From NCBI RefSeq assembly GCF_014873915.1, contig NZ_JADBEJ010000004.1, positions 1,364,001 through 1,428,000 of the forward strand: DNA of 64,000 bases, written 5' to 3'. The first letter of the stretch is position 1. The number at the start of each line of letters is the position of its first letter. The DNA is from Amycolatopsis roodepoortensis. Lineage in GTDB: Bacteria > Actinomycetota > Actinomycetes > Mycobacteriales > Pseudonocardiaceae. Shown here piece after piece: positions 36,918 through 44,540 of the stretch. The position numbers and the translations under genes were made by a program. The notes beneath the pieces are model-generated. The model worked only from the letters and a program-made list of their open reading frames with translations. It was not told where the DNA came from and did no database searches.

Positions 36918-37032
36918 GTGATCAGACGCGTAACTCACGTGATTGGAGGCGTATCTCGCGTGATTGGACGGCGAACTCATGAGTGCGGCGTCCGATCACG
37001 CGAGTTACGCCTCCAATCACGCGAGATCCGCG
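36918..37032. repeat. Head-to-head array of 21-bp units (3 inverted, 2 direct plus partial)
   Basis: Inverted units at 36918-36938, 36939-36959 and 36960-36980, then direct units ending 36999 and 37000-37020, and a partial unit to 37032. The unit starts GCGAGTTACGCC and ends AATCAC, the same family as at 14141-14284. It lies between divergent genes, 5' of both. Confidence 0.85.
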
Positions 37033-37049
37033 TTGGGCTCGGGTCTTAC

Positions 37050-37079
37050 TAGACCGGTCGTCATAGTTTGAGCTACAGT
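37050..37079 (+). promoter_or_regulatory. TAGACCGGTC operator-like site and -10 TACAGT (leaderless)
   Basis: TAGACCGGTCGTCA (37050-37063) contains the perfect palindrome GACCGGTC and covers the place of the -35 box; TACAGT (37074-37079) is followed by exactly 7 nt and ATG 37087, so transcription should start at or next to the start codon. TAGACCGGTC-type sites fit what I recall of LmrA/YxaF-family operators. Confidence 0.5.
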
Positions 37080-37086
37080 CGGCCGC

Positions 37087-37650
37087 ATGGTCCGTCGCAC
37101 CGACACCCGGCAGCGCATGCTCGATTCCGCCGCCGAGCTCTTCCACCAGCAGGGTTACCACGCCACCGGGCTCAATCAGCTCGTCACCGCCGTCGGCGCG
37201 CCCAAGGGCTCGCTCTACTTCCACTTCCCCGGCGGCAAGGAGCAGCTGGCCGCCGAGGCCATCCGCCAGTCCGCCGACCGGCTCTGCGACCAGCTGCGCA
37301 CGATCGCCGCGAACGCGCCCGACATCGTCACCGGTATCGAAAACGTGGTCGAAGCGCTGGCGACCTCGCTGGAGGAGTCGGATTTCCAGCGCGGCTGCCC
37401 GCTCGCGACGGTCGCGCTCGACGCGTCGGGTGACAGCGAGGTGATCCGCCAGGCCTGCGCCGACGGCTACAAGTCCTGGCACACCGTCATCGCCGAAGCG
37501 CTCGACACCGATAAGGCGGACCACCTGGCCACGGTCGTCCTCGCCGCCATCGAGGGCGGGCTGCTGCTGGCCAAGACGTTGCACGACACCGCGCCGCTGC
37601 GCGCGATCGCCCCTCACCTCCGTGCCACCCTCGAACGGGAGCTGTCCTGA
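37087..37650 (+). CDS. TetR regulator, LmrA/YxaF type
   Basis: 187-aa regulator. HTH: RQRMLDSAAELFHQQGYHAT and VGAPKGSLYFHFPGGKEQLA (about residues 8-50). The C-terminal domain has DFQRGCPLATVALDASG, the hallmark of the LmrA/YxaF subgroup. A TACAGT box 7 nt before ATG and no ribosome-binding site suggest a leaderless message. The stop overlaps the ATG of the first MBL gene (TGATG), so it probably autoregulates the three-gene operon. Effector unknown; relatives sense flavonoids or drugs. Confidence 0.9.
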   Translation: MVRRTDTRQRMLDSAAELFHQQGYHATGLNQLVTAVGAPKGSLYFHFPGGKEQLAAEAIRQSADRLCDQLRTIAANAPDIVTGIENVVEALATSLEESDFQRGCPLATVALDASGDSEVIRQACADGYKSWHTVIAEALDTDKADHLATVVLAAIEGGLLLAKTLHDTAPLRAIAPHLRATLERELS

Positions 37651-38480
37651 TGCGCGTCCATCACCTGAACTGCGGAACCATGCGGCCGGTCGGCGGCAAG
37701 CTCGTCGACGGCAGGCCCGGTCTGTTCCGCCGCGCCGAGCTGATCTGCCACTGCCTTCTGCTGGAGACCGACAACGGGCTCGTGCTCGTCGAGACCGGTG
37801 TCGGAACGCCGACGGTCACTCGTCCGGCTGAATGGCTCGGCGCCGGTTTCGTCCGGCTGGTGCACCCCGACAGCGACGACGACCTGAGTGCCACCACCCA
37901 GATCCGCAAGCTCGGCTTCGACCCGGCCGACGTGCGCGACATCGTGCTCACCCACCTCGACCTCGACCACGCGGGCGGGCTCGTCGACTTCCCTCAGGCG
38001 CGGGTCCACGTCCACGATCGTGAACTCCAGGCGCTGGAGAAGCCGATCGACCGCAAGGAGGCGAGCCGCTACCGGAAGGTCCAGTTCAGCCACGGTCCAC
38101 TGTGGAGGTCGTACCGCGCCGACGGCGAGCCGTGGTTCGGCTTCGACGCCGTCCGCGAGCTCGAAGGGGTCCCGGACGTCCTGATCATCCCCCTCGCCGG
38201 GCACACCCGCGGGCACGCGGGCGTCGCGGTCGACACCGGCGACGGCTGGCTCCTCAACGCCGGTGACGCCGTCTTCCACGGCGGCGAGCTGGAGCGAAAG
38301 CCGCATATCCCTCTGGCCTTGGGCTTCTTCGAGTCGTACATGCAGACGGAGAAGACCGCACGACTGGACAACCAGCGCCGGCTGCGCGAACTTGTCAGTA
38401 ACAACGGGGCCGAGGTGACGGTCTTCGCCGCGCACGACGCCACCGCATTCGAACGGCTCAGCCAGAGGAGCAGGCTATGA
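37650..38480 (+). CDS. MBL-fold metallohydrolase (AttM/AiiA-like), copy 1
   Basis: 276-aa metallo-beta-lactamase-fold hydrolase. Metal motif LTHLDLDHAGGLVDF (HxDxDH, about residues 100-114), an earlier TDNGLVLVETGVGTP, then IPLAGHTRGHAGVAVDTGDG with a further His, and a late AAHD. The HLNCGTMRPVGGKL N terminus and the HxDxDH core resemble N-acyl-homoserine-lactone lactonases and related esterases. It overlaps both neighbours (TGATG before, ATGA after). Substrate (lactone, ester or thioester) is not determined. Confidence 0.87.
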   Translation: MRVHHLNCGTMRPVGGKLVDGRPGLFRRAELICHCLLLETDNGLVLVETGVGTPTVTRPAEWLGAGFVRLVHPDSDDDLSATTQIRKLGFDPADVRDIVLTHLDLDHAGGLVDFPQARVHVHDRELQALEKPIDRKEASRYRKVQFSHGPLWRSYRADGEPWFGFDAVRELEGVPDVLIIPLAGHTRGHAGVAVDTGDGWLLNAGDAVFHGGELERKPHIPLALGFFESYMQTEKTARLDNQRRLRELVSNNGAEVTVFAAHDATAFERLSQRSRL

Positions 38481-39304
38481 AGGTGCACCACCTGAACTGC
38501 GGCACGATGCGCGCACCGGGCGGGAAGCTGCTCGACGGCCAGCCCGGCCTGCTGCGCCGCTCGGAGCTGGTGGCGCACTGCCTGCTGATCGAGACCGGCG
38601 ACGGGCTCGTGCTGGTGGACACCGGCTTCGGCCGCAAGGGCGTCGAGAATCCCGGCGCGTGGCTCGGCGGGCCGTTCACGATGATGGTCGGCGCCAAGCC
38701 GGTCGAGACGGAGACCGCGGCGCACCACGTCGAGGCGCTCGGCCACCAGCTCGAAGACGTCCGGCACATCATCTGCACCCACCTCGACGTCGACCACGCG
38801 GGCGGGCTCGCCGACTTCCCGAACGCCGTCGTGCACGTCCGCACCGCGGAGCACGACGCGGCGACGTCACCGGCCGGCCAGAGCGAGAAGCTGCGGTTCC
38901 GCGCCAACCAGTTCGCCCACCGTCCACTGTGGAGCATGTACGACGAGGCCGGGGACGACTGGTTCGGCTTCCAGGCCGTCCGCGAGCTGAAGGGCCTGCC
39001 GCCGGAGATCCTGCTGGTGCCGCTCGCGGGGCACACCAAGGGGCACACCGGGGTGGCCGTCGACACCGGCGACGGCTGGCTGCTGCACGCGGGCGACGCG
39101 TACTTCTTCCACGGTCAGATGGATCCCGTGAAGCCGCACTGCCCGCCGGGGATGACCGCGTTCCAGAATATGGTGCAGACCCTGCGCAAACCGCGGCTGG
39201 AGAACGTGGAGCGGTTGCGGGAGCTGAGCCGGGAACACGCCGACGAGGTCACCGTGTTCTCGGCCCACAGCCCGGTGGACTACCAGGCGCTCAGCCGCGG
39301 TTGA
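38477..39304 (+). CDS. MBL-fold metallohydrolase (AttM/AiiA-like), copy 2
   Basis: 275-aa paralogue of the preceding gene, collinear over its whole length: HHLNCGTMRAPGGKLLDG, ETGDGLVLVDTGFG, CTHLDVDHAGGLADF (HxDxDH), VPLAGHTKGHTGVAVDTGDG, SAHSPVDYQ. In the last block the AHD of copy 1 is replaced by AHS. A tandem duplication with retained metal ligands but altered pockets suggests two related substrates. The ATGA overlap makes it the last cistron of the TetR-MBL-MBL operon. Confidence 0.87.
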   Translation: MKVHHLNCGTMRAPGGKLLDGQPGLLRRSELVAHCLLIETGDGLVLVDTGFGRKGVENPGAWLGGPFTMMVGAKPVETETAAHHVEALGHQLEDVRHIICTHLDVDHAGGLADFPNAVVHVRTAEHDAATSPAGQSEKLRFRANQFAHRPLWSMYDEAGDDWFGFQAVRELKGLPPEILLVPLAGHTKGHTGVAVDTGDGWLLHAGDAYFFHGQMDPVKPHCPPGMTAFQNMVQTLRKPRLENVERLRELSREHADEVTVFSAHSPVDYQALSRG

Positions 39305-39320
39305 TCCGAGCCCGGTGACA

Positions 39321-39375
39321 TGTCGCGAAAGCCACGTTCGCGACGTCTGATGTCCCGAAAGTGGCTTTCGCGACA
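39321..39375. terminator. Nested palindrome hairpin, 24-bp arms, two mismatches
   Basis: Arms 39321-39344 and 39352-39375 around GTCTGAT. The stretch GACGTCTGATGTCCCGAAAG and beyond is the same as in the hairpin at 31212-31266, so the two are dispersed copies. Confidence 0.68.
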
Positions 39376-39410
39376 CCGGCGCTCTAGCCCGGTGAGGCGG
39401 CGGCACCAAG

Positions 39411-39459
39411 CGTGAAGGGGACTTTCCCCACATCCGATGCGGCGAAAGTCCCCTTCACG
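39411..39459. terminator. Hairpin with perfect 16-bp arms 3' of amino-acid permease
   Basis: Arms 39411-39426 and 39444-39459 (CGTGAAGGGGACTTTC), 24 bp from the stop of the minus-strand permease gene. Together with 39321-39375 it forms a back-to-back pair between convergent genes. Confidence 0.68.
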
Positions 39460-39483
39460 ACATACGAAACCGCCCGAAACGGG

Positions 39484-40869
39484 TCAGCCGACCGGCGGCT
39501 CGACCGGCTGCCGGTCCTCTTCCTTGTGCGTGGCCCGCATGATGAGCCAGTTGATCCCCCACAGCATGATGCCGACGCCGAGCAGGATCGCGGCGACCTT
39601 GTAGTCGCGCGCGGGCCGTCCGGACAGCGGCGTCACCAGGTAGACGCAGAAGATCGCGGCCAGCACCGGGATGATCGTCGGCGCCCGGAAATGCTTGTGC
39701 GCCGCCTTCTCCTTGCGCAGCACCAGGACCGCGACGTTGACGATGGCGAACACCGCCAGCAGCAGCAACGCCGTCGTACCGCCGAGCACCCCGATGTCCA
39801 CAAAGGACACGAGGCCGATCGCGATCAGGCTGGTGAACACGATCGCCACCCACGGGCTGCGGCGGAACGGGTGCACGGTGCCCAGCTGCTTCGGGATGAT
39901 CCGCTGGTTCGCCATGCCGTACAGCAGACGGCTGGCCATCAGCATGTTGATCAGCGCCGAGTTGATGACCGCGAAAAGACCGATCGCGGAGAAGACCTCA
40001 CGCGGGAAGCCGGGCGCTCCGACGTCGAGGACCTTCAGCAGCGCGCTGCTCTTGGCCGCCTCCAGCTCGTCCGCGGGCACCAGCAGCGAAGAGGTCACGG
40101 AGACCAGGATGTAGATGGTCGCGGCGATGACCATGCCCCACAGCATCGCCTTCGGGAAGATCCGGATCGGGTCCTTGCACTCCTCGGCCATGTTCACCGA
40201 GTCCTCGAAACCGACCATCGCGAAGAACGCCAGCGAAGTCGCCGACGTGATCGCCACCAGCATCGTCTGGTTCTCGGTGTCGAACTCGACCAGCCGCGAG
40301 GCGTCCCCGTTGCCGTTGAGCACCGCCCACACGCCGACCCCGATGATGATCAGCAGGCCGGCGATCTCGATGCAGGTCAGCACCACGTTGGTCTTCACCG
40401 ATTCGGCGACCCCGCGGAAGTTGATCAGCGCCAGTCCGATCACGAACAGGATCGCCACCAGCGGCATCGGCGCGGTGATGAACTCGGCGAGATATGTGGC
40501 TCCGAAGGCCTTCGCCGCCGACGAGGCCGACGTGATCCCCGAGCACATCACCGCGAACGCCACCATAAAGGTGAGGAAGCGGATCTTGAACGCCTTGTGC
40601 GTGTAGAGCGCGGCCCCCGCCGCCTGCGGGTACTTCCCGACCAGTTCCAGGTAGCTGAACGCGGTCATGAACGCGACCACGAAAGCGATCAGGAACGGAA
40701 GCCACAGCGCGCCGCCCACCCGGCCGGCCACCTGCCCGGTGAGCGCGTAGACGCCCGTCCCGATGATGTCCCCCACCACGAAGAACAGCAGGAGTTTGGA
40801 ACCCATCACCCGCTTGAGGCTCGGTTGACCGGCCGGACCGGTCTGTTCTGTTGTCGTCGTGTCCGCCAT
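39484..40869 (-). CDS. APC-family amino-acid permease
   Basis: 461-aa transporter with about 12 membrane helices. First-helix motif FFVVGDIIGTGVYALTGQVAG (substrate-binding GxG unwound region), SLAFFAMVGFEDSVNMAEECKDP (helix 6, family-typical), and FSAIGLFAVINSALINMLMASRLLYGMANQ. These resemble YhdG/CAT-type or other amino-acid/polyamine carriers. The C terminus is a soluble tail (EEDRQPVEPPVG). Transcribed alone with two hairpins after the stop. Substrate not determined. Confidence 0.88.
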   Translation of the reverse strand: MADTTTTEQTGPAGQPSLKRVMGSKLLLFFVVGDIIGTGVYALTGQVAGRVGGALWLPFLIAFVVAFMTAFSYLELVGKYPQAAGAALYTHKAFKIRFLTFMVAFAVMCSGITSASSAAKAFGATYLAEFITAPMPLVAILFVIGLALINFRGVAESVKTNVVLTCIEIAGLLIIIGVGVWAVLNGNGDASRLVEFDTENQTMLVAITSATSLAFFAMVGFEDSVNMAEECKDPIRIFPKAMLWGMVIAATIYILVSVTSSLLVPADELEAAKSSALLKVLDVGAPGFPREVFSAIGLFAVINSALINMLMASRLLYGMANQRIIPKQLGTVHPFRRSPWVAIVFTSLIAIGLVSFVDIGVLGGTTALLLLAVFAIVNVAVLVLRKEKAAHKHFRAPTIIPVLAAIFCVYLVTPLSGRPARDYKVAAILLGVGIMLWGINWLIMRATHKEEDRQPVEPPVG

Positions 40870-40964
40870 GCGGCAAGAGTGTGCCGTATCACGTCTGGGG
40901 CCGACAGTCCGGTTTGGTCAGTTCTTCGTCACGGGTTGACGAAGCCCGCCTTTGGGTAATTCGC

Positions 40965-41552
40965 TCAGTTGGCGTCGACCGCGGTCTTCACCAGCGGGAG
41001 CATCATCTCCTGCGTCATCTTGACCGGCCCGGTGTAGTTGACCAGGACCGGCACGCCGTCCACGAGTTCGGCCGCCGCCAGCGTCGCGGTCTTGTTCTCG
41101 TCGGTGTTGTAGTAGATGGCGCCTTCGCCGACACCGGTGACGTCCTTCGCGTTCGCCTTGGCCTTCTTCAGCGACGCGACCATCTCGGCGGGCTTGAGCT
41201 TCTTGCCCTCGAAGCGGGTCACCGCGAGCGCGCCGATCTGCTTGCCGGCAGCCGAGTAGACGCAGCTCTTCGCTTTGCCTCCGTTGGCGGCGTTGTCCTG
41301 CACCGGCCCCGGCGCCGACGTCACGCCCTGGATCGAGACCGCCTTACCCACGGCCTCGGCGGGCAGCAGTGCGCACGGTTCCTTCGAACCCGCGCCACCG
41401 GCGGGCGCGGCCGAGGAACTCGGCGCGGCGGAAGGAGCGGGGGCCTGGCTCGACGGCTTGGCCGCGTTGTCCGTCTTCTCGTCCCCGGACGAACAGGCGG
41501 AAAGGGTCGCGATGACAGCGGCGAACAGGATGATCGCCCGTGAAATACGCAT
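40965..41552 (-). CDS. DUF3558-like lipoprotein
   Basis: 195-aa lipoprotein: signal MRISRAIILFAAVIATLSAC with lipobox LSAC (Cys20), an Ala/Pro/Ser-rich linker to about residue 55, then a domain starting EPCALLPAEAVGKAV with two cysteines (PCALL...KSCVYSAAG), typical of actinobacterial DUF3558/DUF3558-like proteins. Surface anchored; function unknown. It follows the MFS gene by 24 bp on the same strand and may be its partner. Confidence 0.82.
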   Translation of the reverse strand: MRISRAIILFAAVIATLSACSSGDEKTDNAAKPSSQAPAPSAAPSSSAAPAGGAGSKEPCALLPAEAVGKAVSIQGVTSAPGPVQDNAANGGKAKSCVYSAAGKQIGALAVTRFEGKKLKPAEMVASLKKAKANAKDVTGVGEGAIYYNTDENKTATLAAAELVDGVPVLVNYTGPVKMTQEMMLPLVKTAVDAN

Positions 41553-41576
41553 GGGCCCGACGATAGACCGAATGGC

Positions 41577-42860
41577 CTAGCCTGCCGGGGCCCGGTACCG
41601 CCAGAACGACGGGATGAGCAGCGCCGCGCCGATGACCAGCACGATGACCAGCACCCCGCCGCCGGAAGCCGCGGCGGCCGTGCCGACGCCGGCGGCGGCC
41701 CAGCCGTGGGTGAGGTCGGCGATCCGCGGGCCGCCCGCGACGACGACGGTGAACACGCCCTGCAGCCGTCCGCGCATCTCGTCGGTGGTGGCGAGCTGCA
41801 GGATCGACATGCGGTAGATCGCGCTGACCATGTCGGCGGCCCCGGCGAGCGCCATGAAGAACACCGCGAGCCACAGCGAGTTCGCGAGCCCGAAACCGGC
41901 GACGGCGGCGCCCCAGACGCAGATCGAGACGATCACGCCGACACCTTGTTTGCGGATCCTGGTCAGCCACCCGGAGAAGAGGCCGATCAGCATCGCGCCG
42001 GCGGGGAGCGCGGCGTACAGCCAGCCCAGCGCCGGGCCGCCGCCGGGCGGGTCACCGAAGGTGCGCTCGGCCATCTCCGGGATCAGCGCGCGCGGCATGC
42101 CCGCGACCATCGCGATGATGTCGACGAGGAACGAGGCCAGCAGGATCTTCTGTGTCGCCAGGTATTTGAAGCCGTCGATGATGTCGCGGAGGCCGGCCCG
42201 CCGCGCGATCTCGCCGAGCGGCGGGATCGGAGGGAGTTTGTAGACCGCGATAAGGGTCAGGGTCAGGGCGATGACGTCGATCAGGTAGAGCGTCGAGAGG
42301 CCGAGGATCGGGATCAGCGAACCGGCGAGCAGCGGGCCGAAGACCGCGCCGAAGGTGGACATCGTGCTGCTCAGCGCGGTCGCGGGCGCGATCAGGTTGT
42401 CCGGGACCAGCCGGGCGACGACGGCGCCGCGAGTCGGCATGTTGATCGCGAAGAACGCCTGGTTGACCGCGAGCAGGCCCAGGACGAGCCAGACCGAGCC
42501 GAGGTTCAAGAACGCCTGGAGCCACAGGACCGCCGAGGTGACGGTGACCCCGACGTTGGTGACGAGCAGCAGCTTGCGGCGGTCGACGGCGTCCGCGATG
42601 GCGCCGCCCCAGAGACCGAAGACGAGCAGCGGGATCAGCGCGACCAGGCCGGTCAGGCCGACGTACGCCGACGAGCCGGTGAGGTCGAAGACCTGTTTGG
42701 GGACCGCGACGGCGGTGAGCTGGCTGCCGACGGCGGTGACCGCGGTGGACAGCCAGAGACGGCGGAACGCGGGGATCTTGAGCGGCCGGGTGTCGACGAC
42801 GATCGAGCCGAACAGCTTGCGGACACCTTTGCGCTGGTCAACCCCCACGTCGTCACTCAC
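41577..42860 (-). CDS. MFS transporter (EntS/multidrug-like)
   Basis: 427-aa carrier with about 12 membrane helices. Segments: PLKIPAFRRLWLSTAVTAVGS (typical MFS_3 start), GLWGGAIADAVDRRKLLLVTN (motif A between helices 2 and 3), NQAFFAINMPTRGAVVARLVP, and DEMRGRLQGVFTVVVAGGPRIADLTHG. The pattern is that of the MFS_3 group, which includes enterobactin exporters and macrolide pumps. GTG start at 42860. An isochorismate synthase and Sfp-type transferase lie 35 kb away, so a siderophore link is only a thought. Confidence 0.87.
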   Translation of the reverse strand: MSDDVGVDQRKGVRKLFGSIVVDTRPLKIPAFRRLWLSTAVTAVGSQLTAVAVPKQVFDLTGSSAYVGLTGLVALIPLLVFGLWGGAIADAVDRRKLLLVTNVGVTVTSAVLWLQAFLNLGSVWLVLGLLAVNQAFFAINMPTRGAVVARLVPDNLIAPATALSSTMSTFGAVFGPLLAGSLIPILGLSTLYLIDVIALTLTLIAVYKLPPIPPLGEIARRAGLRDIIDGFKYLATQKILLASFLVDIIAMVAGMPRALIPEMAERTFGDPPGGGPALGWLYAALPAGAMLIGLFSGWLTRIRKQGVGVIVSICVWGAAVAGFGLANSLWLAVFFMALAGAADMVSAIYRMSILQLATTDEMRGRLQGVFTVVVAGGPRIADLTHGWAAAGVGTAAAASGGGVLVIVLVIGAALLIPSFWRYRAPAG

Positions 42861-42916
42861 AACCAGACAGCTTAGCCGCGCTAACTAACCATCCGCGCGC
42901 GATTTATGTCACCGGC

Positions 42917-42973
42917 CGCGCGTGAAGGCCCCCTTCCCTCGGCTGAGCCGAGGGAAGGGGGCCTTCACGCGCG
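42917..42973. terminator. Hairpin with perfect 27-bp arms, TGA loop (copy 2)
   Basis: Identical to 24471-24527 over 57 bp by eye. It ends 5 bp from the pdxH stop (minus strand) and begins 56 bp upstream of the MFS start. Confidence 0.75.
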
Positions 42974-42978
42974 TGGGA

Positions 42979-43665
42979 TCAGGGCGCGACGCGCTCGATC
43001 TGCCAGCCGTCGTCCGTGCGGACGTAGCGGAGCCGGTCGTGCATGCGGTCCTCGCGGCCCTGCCAGAACTCGACGACGTCGGGCCGGATGCGCCACCCGC
43101 CCCAGTGCGGCGGGAACGGGATGTTCTCGACGTCGGCGAACCGGCGCTCGATGCCGTGGAGCGCGTTCTCGAGGGCGCGGCGGCCATCGACGACGCGGGA
43201 CTGCGGCGACGCCCAGGCCCCGAGCTGCGAACCGCGCGGGCGGGACGCCCAGTACTCGGCGGTCTCGGCGACGTTGACCTTCTCCACCTCGCCGCGCACG
43301 TGGACCTGACGCTGCAGGGCGTACCACGGGAAGGTGATCGACGCGTAGCGCGTCGCGGTGAGGTCGTGGCTCTTGGTCGAGGTGTAGTTCGTGTAGAAGA
43401 CGACACCGCGCTCGTCGAGGCCCTTGCACAGCACGGTCCGGGAGGACGGCCTGCCCTCCGGGTCGGCGGTGGCGAGCACCATCGCGTTCGGCTCGGGGAT
43501 CCCGGCGGAGACGGCCTGGTTCAGCCAGTCCTGCAGCTGGGCGGTCCACGTCTCCGCCAGCGCGGACTCCTCGAAGGCGACCCCTTCGTAGGCCACCCTC
43601 ATCCCGGGCAGGCGAACGACGGCGTCGCCGTTCTCGGCAGCGCCCTCTTTGATCTCCGGCATCAT
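42979..43665 (-). CDS. pdxH: Pyridoxamine/pyridoxine 5'-phosphate oxidase
   Basis: 228-aa FMN enzyme making pyridoxal 5'-phosphate. Seen: PNAMVLATADPEGRPSSRTVLCKGLDERGVVFYTNY (FMN contacts), STKSHDL, PRGSQLGAWASPQSRVV, and C-terminal PPHWGGWRIRPDVVEFWQGR with HDRLRY, all PdxH blocks. ATG 43665 has GGAGG 8 nt upstream; a second ATG (43662) follows directly. Longer frame to 43770 lacks coding character. Single-gene unit ending at the 27-bp-arm hairpin. Confidence 0.93.
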   Translation of the reverse strand: MMPEIKEGAAENGDAVVRLPGMRVAYEGVAFEESALAETWTAQLQDWLNQAVSAGIPEPNAMVLATADPEGRPSSRTVLCKGLDERGVVFYTNYTSTKSHDLTATRYASITFPWYALQRQVHVRGEVEKVNVAETAEYWASRPRGSQLGAWASPQSRVVDGRRALENALHGIERRFADVENIPFPPHWGGWRIRPDVVEFWQGREDRMHDRLRYVRTDDGWQIERVAP

Positions 43666-44168
43666 CCGCCAAACCTCCGTACCCGATCGGGGCCCATGAC
43701 TTCGGCTTTGCCGCCGACGGTATTGCCTAGACGGCGGCGGCGAAACCCACTGAACGGTGACACCCGCCACCCCTGCCCGATCATCTGTGTGTAGCCACTG
43801 GACCGCAAGCCGTCACCTGCTCGTCACCTGGCGGGACCTGATCGATCAAGGCCGAAGGTCGGCCCGCCCGGCGCTTTGTTCCGGTTCTTTCCGGTCGCCC
43901 GCGGAATCGCGTCCGGCTTCACAAAAGACGGAAAGCGCCTGGACAGACCGGGTCGGCAAGGAATTCACGGCCATCCTTTCCGCTTTTGTTTCGCCGATAT
44001 TTCGGAACTCCGCGAACAATTCTTCCGGTTTTCACAGCGGCGCCCGCGCCCGCCCCGGCCAATTCTGTCGATTGACAGAAATTACCGCCCGGAACATCTC
44101 CGTGAGATGTGCCAGCAAAGGCCGGCTCCGGGGCGGCAATTCGCCTCCCGAAACCGGCCGTCGCGCTG
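43666..44168. other. Intergenic region, 503 bp, no gene seen
   Basis: Between pdxH (start) and a secreted-protein gene (end), both on the minus strand. GC is lower than in neighbouring genes from about 43870 to 44110. I see only small palindromes: TTCTGTC-GATT-GACAGAA (44063-44080) and CTGTCA-GTTCG-TGACAG (44166-44182), the second overlapping the stop codon of the next gene. The open frames through this region lack domain resemblance. Confidence 0.6.
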
Positions 44169-44540
44169 TCAGTTCGTGACAGTGAACTCCGCCCGGACGA
44201 TCCAGCCCCAGCAGTCGTACGACGCCGTGTATCGCCCGGGCACCGTCCCCACCGGACCGTCGCCACGCAACGCGACACCGATGCCGCCGGTGCCGCCGTC
44301 ACCCACCACCCGCAGGGGAATCGGCGCGGCGAGACCGTCCGCGACGAGGGTCGTCGCGAGTTCGCCCGCCCCCGACGGGCGCAGGCAATAGATATCCGCG
44401 GTGACCGTCCCACCTGCGACGACGGCGTTCGGGCTCAGGACGAGACTCGACGGTCTGGTCGCGTTCGCCTGCCCCGCACCGGCCAAGGTGGACAAGATCG
44501 CCGCCCCCGCGACGCATGCCGCGGCCGCACGAAATTTCAT
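44169..44540 (-). CDS. Small secreted protein
   Basis: 123-aa exported protein. Sec signal MKFRAAAACVAGAAILSTLA with a cleavage site near GQANAT, then about 95 residues of beta-rich sequence with two cysteines (DIYCLRPSG and YDCWGWIV) able to form a disulfide. An Ig-like or inhibitor-like fold is conceivable, but I recognise no family. ATG 44540 has GGAGGGAGC upstream. Transcribed alone. Confidence 0.75.
   Translation of the reverse strand: MKFRAAAACVAGAAILSTLAGAGQANATRPSSLVLSPNAVVAGGTVTADIYCLRPSGAGELATTLVADGLAAPIPLRVVGDGGTGGIGVALRGDGPVGTVPGRYTASYDCWGWIVRAEFTVTN

Noticed and set aside
36873..36980. N-terminal extension of the adenylyltransferase with SNHARYASNHVSYASDHAS
   Set aside because: These residues are the 21-bp repeat array read in frame; the enzyme fold begins after GTG 36872.
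42922..43794. Plus-strand frame starting MKAPFPRLSRGKGAFT
   Set aside because: The first residues are only the translated hairpin at 42917-42973 and the rest is antisense to pdxH. Similar frames start in other hairpins.
43757..44391. Plus-strand frames in 43757-44391
   Set aside because: They run through lower-GC sequence with no ribosome-binding site or domain, partly antisense to the secreted-protein gene.
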